Source of the DNA: Heyndrickxia oleronia
Lineage (GTDB): Bacteria > Bacillota > Bacilli > Bacillales > Bacillaceae_C
DNA length: 64,000 nt
Reading direction: 5' to 3'
Assembly (NCBI RefSeq): GCF_017809215.1
Contig: NZ_CP065424.1
Location: 4,480,001 to 4,544,000 of the forward strand
The first letter of the stretch is position 1, and every line of letters starts with the position of its first letter. Shown here piece after piece: positions 58,762-64,000 of the stretch. The translations under genes and the position numbers were made by a program. The notes beneath the pieces are model-generated. The model was given only the letters and a program-made list of their open reading frames with translations, was not told where the DNA came from and searched no databases.

Positions 58762-60678
58762 TTATTCAACTGATTCTACATAAACAGCAACTGGTAAGTT
58801 AGCGCCACCAGCATGCATAATTTCTAAATTGATGGTATCTGATGAACCACTTACCGTATACTCAGGAAGCTCTACATATTCCTGACTAGGTTTAAGTGTT
58901 GGGATTAAATGAACTTTTCCATTCATCTTCACAGCTCCACTGTAAAGACCACCCCTACCTGCTAAAACGATTTTTACTTTTGCTGGACTACCAGTTGGAT
59001 TTACAATTGGAATACTTACCTTATAAGTCATTCCAAAATGACCTGGATTTCCAACTGACCCATTGATAGTAGATAGTGAATTTTCAGCCGTTAACAAATG
59101 ATCTGTTTGACCATTTGAAAGATTATAACCCACTTCTGGTGTGCCAACTGTATAGGCTGGTATTTCCGTTTTTAGTGTAGACTGTGGCCAGGCACCTCTA
59201 GGATGTGCATATCTATCTGTTGAAATTGGATCAGAATGAACCTTTGTTAAATCTTCATCATTTTGAGCTAAAACAGTTCGTATAATATACTTACTATTTC
59301 CTCCATTTACAGAACTAATATCAATATCCTGTAAGAAGCCGACTAGAAACTCTGGAGCCAAGTCATATGCTTCAATCACTTTTGTCTCGCCTGGATTTAT
59401 AACAATACCAGTACTTTCAGAGTTTTTTAATTTTCCATTTAATAGGGAATCTGCAATTGGTAAACCTACATTATAAGTAATCCAACTATTATCCGAAGTT
59501 TTCGCTAACCCTTTAGAATTCGTAATCTTAATACTATTTGTATCCGAGATATTTTGAATAGTAATGGCAATTTTGGCTTTTGTACCAAGTTCATTTAAAT
59601 GCCAGCCAAATACTCGGTGCTCATTTGTTGCTGTAGTTGATTGAACCTCTTGCATTGAAAGTGTTGCTGTAGTTCCGTATAACATATATGCATTAATTTT
59701 CTCCGGATTGTCACTAACTAATAAATTTCGTGATCCTTCTAATTGAGCATTTGGTATATATTGAGGTTTAGGAGTTGAACCTTCCTGTTTTTCCAAAAAC
59801 TCACTATAAAACATATAATCATTAAACGTAATATAGATTTCTTTTCTGCCAACAAGATTACGTAAATTCCCCCCTAAAGCTTTAACAAGGAAAGGAGCAG
59901 GAACATACATTTCTCCTGATTTGATAAATGGTTTCTCATCTATAGAAACAGGTTCTTGATTGACTAATATATTGTTGCTTCCATCTGTAAATTGGAAGCT
60001 AAGTCCAGCTAACAACATTTCAAACACTCGATCAGATACCCATAAACCTGATGAATCCTCAACATAATTATAAAAATATTTAGCAGGAATATATGTCCTA
60101 CCCTCTTTAATGATAACTGGATCGTCCATCATTATCTTCTGATTATTAATATATAACGTATACTTTTCTCCCTCCGGTACATTTGGAGTAGGAGGAGGAT
60201 TACTTCCGTTTGATTGATCTAATGTAATTTCAACCTTTTGTTTTCCTTCATTCCAAACAACGATCCCATCGAAATTTTCACTGGCGAATCTTAGAGGGAA
60301 ATATGTTCTATTCTTATAAAGTAGAGGAGCGACTTCCATTGAAACGTTTACTCCATCCACCTTGGCAGTCTTAGAATTAATCGTTAGATCCACACGTTTT
60401 CCATTTCTAATAGAACTTGCTGTTTTCTTCTTTGGATCCCATGACACTTGTGCACCAAGTGCTTCATATAATTCTCTCATTGGTAATAAAAGATGACCTT
60501 TTTTATTCAAAATAGACGATTTGATAGAAGCCTTTTTTCCATTAATCTCGATTGAAACATTCTTCATTGTATATAGATCTTTCCCAACAAGTGTTGCTGC
60601 TGAGACATTAAAGTTTGAAGAAAGTGCAACTAATACGACAATTACAAGGACACACAATGCTTTAATTCTCTTAATCAT
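58762..60678 (-). CDS. Secreted protein with copper-amine-oxidase-N (stalk) domains
   Basis: 638 residues. Signal peptide MIKRIKALCVLVIVVLVALS with a likely cleavage after NVSAA. Two copper amine oxidase N-terminal-like domains follow (about 30-150 with LLPMRELYEALGAQVSWDPK, and about 165-290 with TYIPAKYFYNYVEDSSGLWV), separated by a Pro/Asn linker. The remaining 330 residues are beta-rich and unrecognised. Such domains are common in cell-surface proteins of spore formers and do not imply amine oxidase activity. It may be a cell-wall or matrix protein. Confidence 0.82.
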   Translation of the reverse strand: MIKRIKALCVLVIVVLVALSSNFNVSAATLVGKDLYTMKNVSIEINGKKASIKSSILNKKGHLLLPMRELYEALGAQVSWDPKKKTASSIRNGKRVDLTINSKTAKVDGVNVSMEVAPLLYKNRTYFPLRFASENFDGIVVWNEGKQKVEITLDQSNGSNPPPTPNVPEGEKYTLYINNQKIMMDDPVIIKEGRTYIPAKYFYNYVEDSSGLWVSDRVFEMLLAGLSFQFTDGSNNILVNQEPVSIDEKPFIKSGEMYVPAPFLVKALGGNLRNLVGRKEIYITFNDYMFYSEFLEKQEGSTPKPQYIPNAQLEGSRNLLVSDNPEKINAYMLYGTTATLSMQEVQSTTATNEHRVFGWHLNELGTKAKIAITIQNISDTNSIKITNSKGLAKTSDNSWITYNVGLPIADSLLNGKLKNSESTGIVINPGETKVIEAYDLAPEFLVGFLQDIDISSVNGGNSKYIIRTVLAQNDEDLTKVHSDPISTDRYAHPRGAWPQSTLKTEIPAYTVGTPEVGYNLSNGQTDHLLTAENSLSTINGSVGNPGHFGMTYKVSIPIVNPTGSPAKVKIVLAGRGGLYSGAVKMNGKVHLIPTLKPSQEYVELPEYTVSGSSDTINLEIMHAGGANLPVAVYVESVE

Positions 60679-60902
60679 TATTCCTCTCCTTATTCCTATT
60701 AATCCGTAATCATACTAACATATCATAACATGTAAATGATAAAAAATGTTAAAAGAATACTATTTTATCTAAAATTTCACATTTAATCTACAAAATTTTC
60801 ATATAAAATAGCGAATGATAGAGTATTTTGACATTTCAATAGGAACTTTTAGTATAATGAAAGAGATTGATTAATTTAAACCTTTTCCTCCTCCCTTTTT
60901 AT

Positions 60903-61775
60903 TTATGTATAAAGTAAAGTTTTATTAAGATAAGGGTTATTTTTTATTATTTTTTGAACCTTGTCTAAAGTATTATTGCGGATAGGGATTCTATTTTTTC
61001 TATAAAATAAAAACCATCTAATACAAGCTATTGCTTCCAATACCTCTTCTTCATCCTGACTAATAGAATGTTCCGATATATAAACTGAACGAAATAATGA
61101 AGCATGTTTTTCTGATATCCCATAAATTTTTAATAGAAATACACTCCAAGCAAAATCATATCTTTTATCCCCTAATTGAGCATTTGTCCAATCTATAACT
61201 GTAAATGTTTCCGTTTCTTCTACGATATTTTCAAAATGATAATCTCCATGAATGAAATCACTCTGTGCTATTTGCGCTTTTTTTACCAACTGGATTAATA
61301 ATTGACTAAGATCTTGGTGTTCCTCAATCCCGAAAAAAAAATAATCGATAAATTGATACTTTGGTAGATTAGCATTTTTAATTTGATATGGAGATATCCC
61401 ATGTATTTTTGATAAAATCCGTGCCATCTCAGTGATGTTTTTTCTACTAAATGTTTGAAAAGGGTGTCCATCATATGTTGTTAATAATACTTTATTTTCT
61501 TTGCTATCCACTCCCCATGCTAATGGCCTTGAAACAGGAACCTCTCTTTGAGTAAGCATTTGTAATAAATGATATTGAAATTGAATATTTGGTTTAGAGT
61601 CCCTATTCCATACTTTAAGTACAAATTGATCGCCTTGATGAATAATTTTGACTACTTCAGCTTCATATCCAGAATTCATCGATTGAACGGTTAAAGCTTC
61701 CTTAACGGATAAAAGTTTATCCATTTCCCTATTATTTTTTTCTTTCCAATCAATCAGATGAAGTAGATTTCCCAT
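60903..61775 (-). CDS. Phosphotransferase, APH/choline-kinase-like
   Basis: 290 residues. The kinase-like fold shows LKVW (ATP Lys), a catalytic Brenner motif FIHGDYHFENIV and the metal-binding FTVIDWTNAQLGDKRYDFA. Relatives phosphorylate aminoglycosides, choline or other alcohols; the sequence alone does not predict resistance. The frame is open upstream, but AAAGGAG selects the ATG at 61775. No linked pathway gene. Confidence 0.82.
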   Translation of the reverse strand: MGNLLHLIDWKEKNNREMDKLLSVKEALTVQSMNSGYEAEVVKIIHQGDQFVLKVWNRDSKPNIQFQYHLLQMLTQREVPVSRPLAWGVDSKENKVLLTTYDGHPFQTFSRKNITEMARILSKIHGISPYQIKNANLPKYQFIDYFFFGIEEHQDLSQLLIQLVKKAQIAQSDFIHGDYHFENIVEETETFTVIDWTNAQLGDKRYDFAWSVFLLKIYGISEKHASLFRSVYISEHSISQDEEEVLEAIACIRWFLFYRKNRIPIRNNTLDKVQKIIKNNPYLNKTLLYT

Positions 61776-61858
61776 CTCATTTCTCCTTTCTTCGTTCCTG
61801 CATACTACATAGTCAACCATATTCGATATAATTAAGAAAATATCCTGTGAATAAAATA

Positions 61859-61895
61859 AAAAAAGACTCAGTAGTACAACTGAATCTTTTAAAAA
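61859..61895 (-). terminator. Terminator of the efflux gene
   Basis: Minus strand AAAAGATTCAGTT, short loop, ACTGAGTCTTTTTTT. Confidence 0.75.
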
Positions 61896-61905
61896 AATAT
61901 CTATT

Positions 61906-63123
61906 TTAGCTTTTCCTTAGTTTAACTTGGGTATTTATGCTGTCAACCTTTCTTGCTGCCCGGATTGACAAAACAAAACAGGCGAAAAGAACGATAAAAG
62001 CTGAAACATATGGATAATTAACATTCATATCAAATAGGAAACCAGCCACTATAGGACCCATGATATTCCCCAGACTTGTGTAAGCCGAGTTTAATCCAGC
62101 TACATATCCTTGTTGATCCTGAGCCATTTTCGACATCTGTGTTCCAATGGCAGGTCGTAAAATATCAATTGATAAGAACACAATGAAAGTGACTACAACA
62201 ATCAGCCAATACTTATGCACAAATAAAGTTAATAATACAAATAGACTAGCAATAATTAAGCAAGATGAAATAACTTTCCTCTCTCCAAAGCGATTTAGCA
62301 TCCATCCGAATATAGTCATTTGTACTACTGCACCTGAAATAGATCCGAATGTTATAATAAACGCAATATCTTTCGGTGAAAACCCAAACTTTTGATCAAC
62401 AAACAATCCAAAAACCGTTTCGTAGTTAGCTAAACCGAACGACATAACAAACACGATAATTAAACTTAAAAAATATGGCTCCTTATAGGAGTGAAGCAAT
62501 TGACTGATTAAACTTTGTTTATTTGTTTGTCTAGGCTGTGCTAATTCAGATTCTTTTTTAATATTAGATTCTGGTAATACGAGTAAAGTAATAATCGCCG
62601 CAACCACACCCGCAACTGCTGCAGCAAAGAATGGTACACGAATCCCAAATTCAGCTATATAGCCACCAATTCCTGGTCCAATAATAAATCCAGTAGTTAT
62701 AGCAGCATTAATAAAACCCATACCTTTAGCTCTCTCTTTAGTAGATGTTACATCCGCTGCGTATGCCATAACAGACGGCATAATTAAAGCGGCACCGATT
62801 CCTCCTAGCATTCTAGAAGCGAATAGAAGAAATGATGAATTAGCTACTCCAAATATCCATTCAGAAACAGCAAAAATGATCATTCCAGCAATTATAATCT
62901 TTTTTCTGCCAATTGAATCTGATAGTTTCCCACCAAATGGAGAGAATATAAGCTGGGTTAGAGAAAAAGCTGCAACAAGCAATCCTACGATGCTCCCATT
63001 AATATGTAGCTCGATCATATAAGTCGGCATTATAGGTATAACAAGACCAATTCCCGTAAAAATTAAAAATATATTTAGCATAAGAAGCAATATAGCTCCC
63101 CTATTTCTGAACAATAATGACAT
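61906..63123 (-). CDS. MFS multidrug efflux transporter
   Basis: 405 residues, twelve membrane segments. It has motif A GGKLSDSIGRKK, motif B-like RMLGGIGAALIMPSVMAYAAD and motif C-like GFIIGPGIGGYIAEFG, which mark a drug:H+ antiporter of the Bmr/NorA/TetA type. The ATG at 63123 has the GAGGAGG site; an upstream in-frame ATG (63138) is within that site. It pairs with the TetR-type gene upstream, and both promoters share the same operator. Confidence 0.87.
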   Translation of the reverse strand: MSLLFRNRGAILLLMLNIFLIFTGIGLVIPIMPTYMIELHINGSIVGLLVAAFSLTQLIFSPFGGKLSDSIGRKKIIIAGMIIFAVSEWIFGVANSSFLLFASRMLGGIGAALIMPSVMAYAADVTSTKERAKGMGFINAAITTGFIIGPGIGGYIAEFGIRVPFFAAAVAGVVAAIITLLVLPESNIKKESELAQPRQTNKQSLISQLLHSYKEPYFLSLIIVFVMSFGLANYETVFGLFVDQKFGFSPKDIAFIITFGSISGAVVQMTIFGWMLNRFGERKVISSCLIIASLFVLLTLFVHKYWLIVVVTFIVFLSIDILRPAIGTQMSKMAQDQQGYVAGLNSAYTSLGNIMGPIVAGFLFDMNVNYPYVSAFIVLFACFVLSIRAARKVDSINTQVKLRKS

Positions 63124-63152
63124 AAATAACCTCCTCATGAACTTAGAAATAC

Positions 63153-63162
63153 TGAACGTTCA
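63153..63162 (-). promoter_or_regulatory. TetR-family operator before the MFS gene
   Basis: Perfect palindrome TGAACGTTCA within AATACTGAACGTTCATTCT, about 30 bases upstream of the MFS start. An identical site precedes the tetR-like gene. Confidence 0.8.
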
Positions 63163-63235
63163 TTCTATATTAATTTACAGGATTACCCTTACCTGGTATA
63201 TGCTACATCCTTCCAGGTGTAATCCCTCACTTATT

Positions 63236-63838
63236 TTATCTATTAGAGCTTGTTGATATTCCAAACAAAAATACATTAAATGCTAATTTGTATAAAGTTA
63301 ATGCCTCCTCAACTGTTGACTTTCTGGACATCTGGCTTAGACCAATTAATAAGCTTTCTAGAATAATAGCGAGACTTTCTACGTCTTCTTTTTTAAATTC
63401 ACCACTATCTATACCTTGCTGAATTAATTTTTGATTAAATTTCAAATGTCCCATTACCATCTCTGCAATTCGTTCTTCAATCTCACCAGTCTTTTCTTCA
63501 TTATTAAAAAACTCATCAGCTGCTTTTGTAAGTGGGTGATTCAAATCATCAAGAACCATTTGTTCTGCCATCCCAAAAAGTTTTTCCTTCGTTGTTTTAT
63601 ATAATGATTCTTTTTCTACCCATTTCTGTTCCCACTCTTTATCCCATTCATCTAATAAATATAAAAATAATCCTTCCTTACTTTTAAAGTGGTAATATAT
63701 ATTTCCTTTACTACTCCCGGTAGCTTCAACAATATCTTCAATTGAAGTGGCTTTATATCCTTTATTAGCAAACAAATTCCTTGCAGCATCTGCTACACGC
63801 TTTTTGGTTTGTTCACTTTGGATTTTCTTTTTATTCAA
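63236..63838 (-). CDS. TetR/AcrR family repressor
   Basis: 200 residues. The N-terminal TetR helix-turn-helix reads AARNLFANKGYKATSIEDIV and TGSSKGNIYYHFKSKEGLF. The ligand domain follows. TTG start after GGAG with 9-base spacing. It probably represses itself and the efflux gene 113 bases downstream through the twin TGAACGTTCA operators and is released by a drug or metabolite. Confidence 0.9.
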   Translation of the reverse strand: MNKKKIQSEQTKKRVADAARNLFANKGYKATSIEDIVEATGSSKGNIYYHFKSKEGLFLYLLDEWDKEWEQKWVEKESLYKTTKEKLFGMAEQMVLDDLNHPLTKAADEFFNNEEKTGEIEERIAEMVMGHLKFNQKLIQQGIDSGEFKKEDVESLAIILESLLIGLSQMSRKSTVEEALTLYKLAFNVFLFGISTSSNR

Positions 63839-63874
63839 CTATTTCAACTCCAATGCCAATATTAACATTAATAC

Positions 63875-63884
63875 TGAACGTTCA
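63875..63884 (-). promoter_or_regulatory. TetR-family operator before its own gene
   Basis: Same TGAACGTTCA palindrome in AATACTGAACGTTCATTCT, 37 bases upstream of the TTG start. Confidence 0.8.
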
Positions 63885-63954
63885 TTCTGTATACTAACAA
63901 AAATAAATAACCTTTTCAAGCTAGGCTATTTTGACCACGTTACTATTCAATATA

Positions 63955-63978
63955 CAAAAAAAGAGCTAATGCGCTCTA
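63955..63978 (-). terminator. Terminator for a minus-strand gene beyond the window
   Basis: Minus strand AGAGCGCATTAGCTCT followed by TTTTTTTG. No gene in the last 120 bases of the window. Confidence 0.6.
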
Positions 63979-64000
63979 GAAATCTTATATAAAAATGGCT

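Noticed and set aside
60903..61775. Aminoglycoside resistance gene
   Set aside because: Only the general kinase motifs are visible. No feature specific to a known resistance enzyme was found.
1..64000. CRISPR array, tRNA, rRNA, prophage or transposase genes
   Set aside because: No regularly spaced repeats, tRNA-like cloverleaf, rRNA sequence, phage genes or transposase motifs were seen. The dispersed repeats carry no coding capacity.

Overview
The window looks like a chromosomal segment of a spore-forming, motile, low-GC Gram-positive bacterium of the Bacillaceae. The support is strong purine-rich ribosome binding sites, frequent TTG starts, a gamma-type small acid-soluble spore protein, a flagellin, a SAM-I (S-box) riboswitch, several PTS systems with PRD regulators, a catabolite-repression (cre) site and CzrA, MerR, TetR and LicT-type control sites. 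No rRNA, tRNA, CRISPR array, prophage or transposase gene was seen.

Layout. 1-9.1 kb: UspA, a membrane-anchored arylsulfotransferase-like protein, two SDR oxidoreductases divergent from a GAF/LuxR regulator, rlmN and a four-PAS diguanylate cyclase. 9.4-17 kb: a CNT nucleoside transporter with an apparent N-terminal frameshift, a cystine/methionine-type ABC importer behind a SAM-I riboswitch, a PAS-PAS-GGDEF-EAL protein and a zinc-ribbon protein. 17-21 kb: branched-chain aminotransferase, a thermonuclease cut off from its Excalibur domain, gene debris, a low-molecular-weight phosphatase and a HAD phosphatase. 21-29 kb: a gfr-like operon (mannose-family PTS IIA, IIB, IIC, IID plus two SIS-domain deglycases) with a consensus sigma-54 promoter and a LevR-type activator. 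29-39 kb: Na+/H+ antiporter, DnaQ-like exonuclease, zinc-regulated CDF exporter, mannitol operon (mtlA-mtlR-mtlD). 39-46 kb: a solitary flagellin with an unusual leader, dipeptide epimerase with DUF819 and DUF3870 proteins, metA, GNAT, a C45-type hydrolase. 46-53 kb: response regulator, histidine kinase and lipoprotein operon, a 95-aa orphan, a MerR/TipAS regulator, Nudix and phosphoglycerate-mutase-like hydrolases, DoxX. 53-64 kb: a GlcNAc-type PTS operon with a ribonucleic antiterminator site, small spore-related genes, an SDR, a secreted stalk-domain protein, a kinase-like phosphotransferase, and an MFS efflux pump paired with a TetR repressor.

The strongest unexplained structure is a family of about 185-bp intergenic repeats. 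At least eleven full, half or degenerate copies are scattered over the window, in both orientations. They have imperfect terminal inverted repeats and an internal hairpin, and look like non-autonomous MITE-type elements. One copy supplies the last codons and stop of the 95-aa orphan gene, which sits between two oppositely oriented copies.

All calls come from reading the sequence. No database search was run, so family assignments rest on recognised motifs and remembered relatives.
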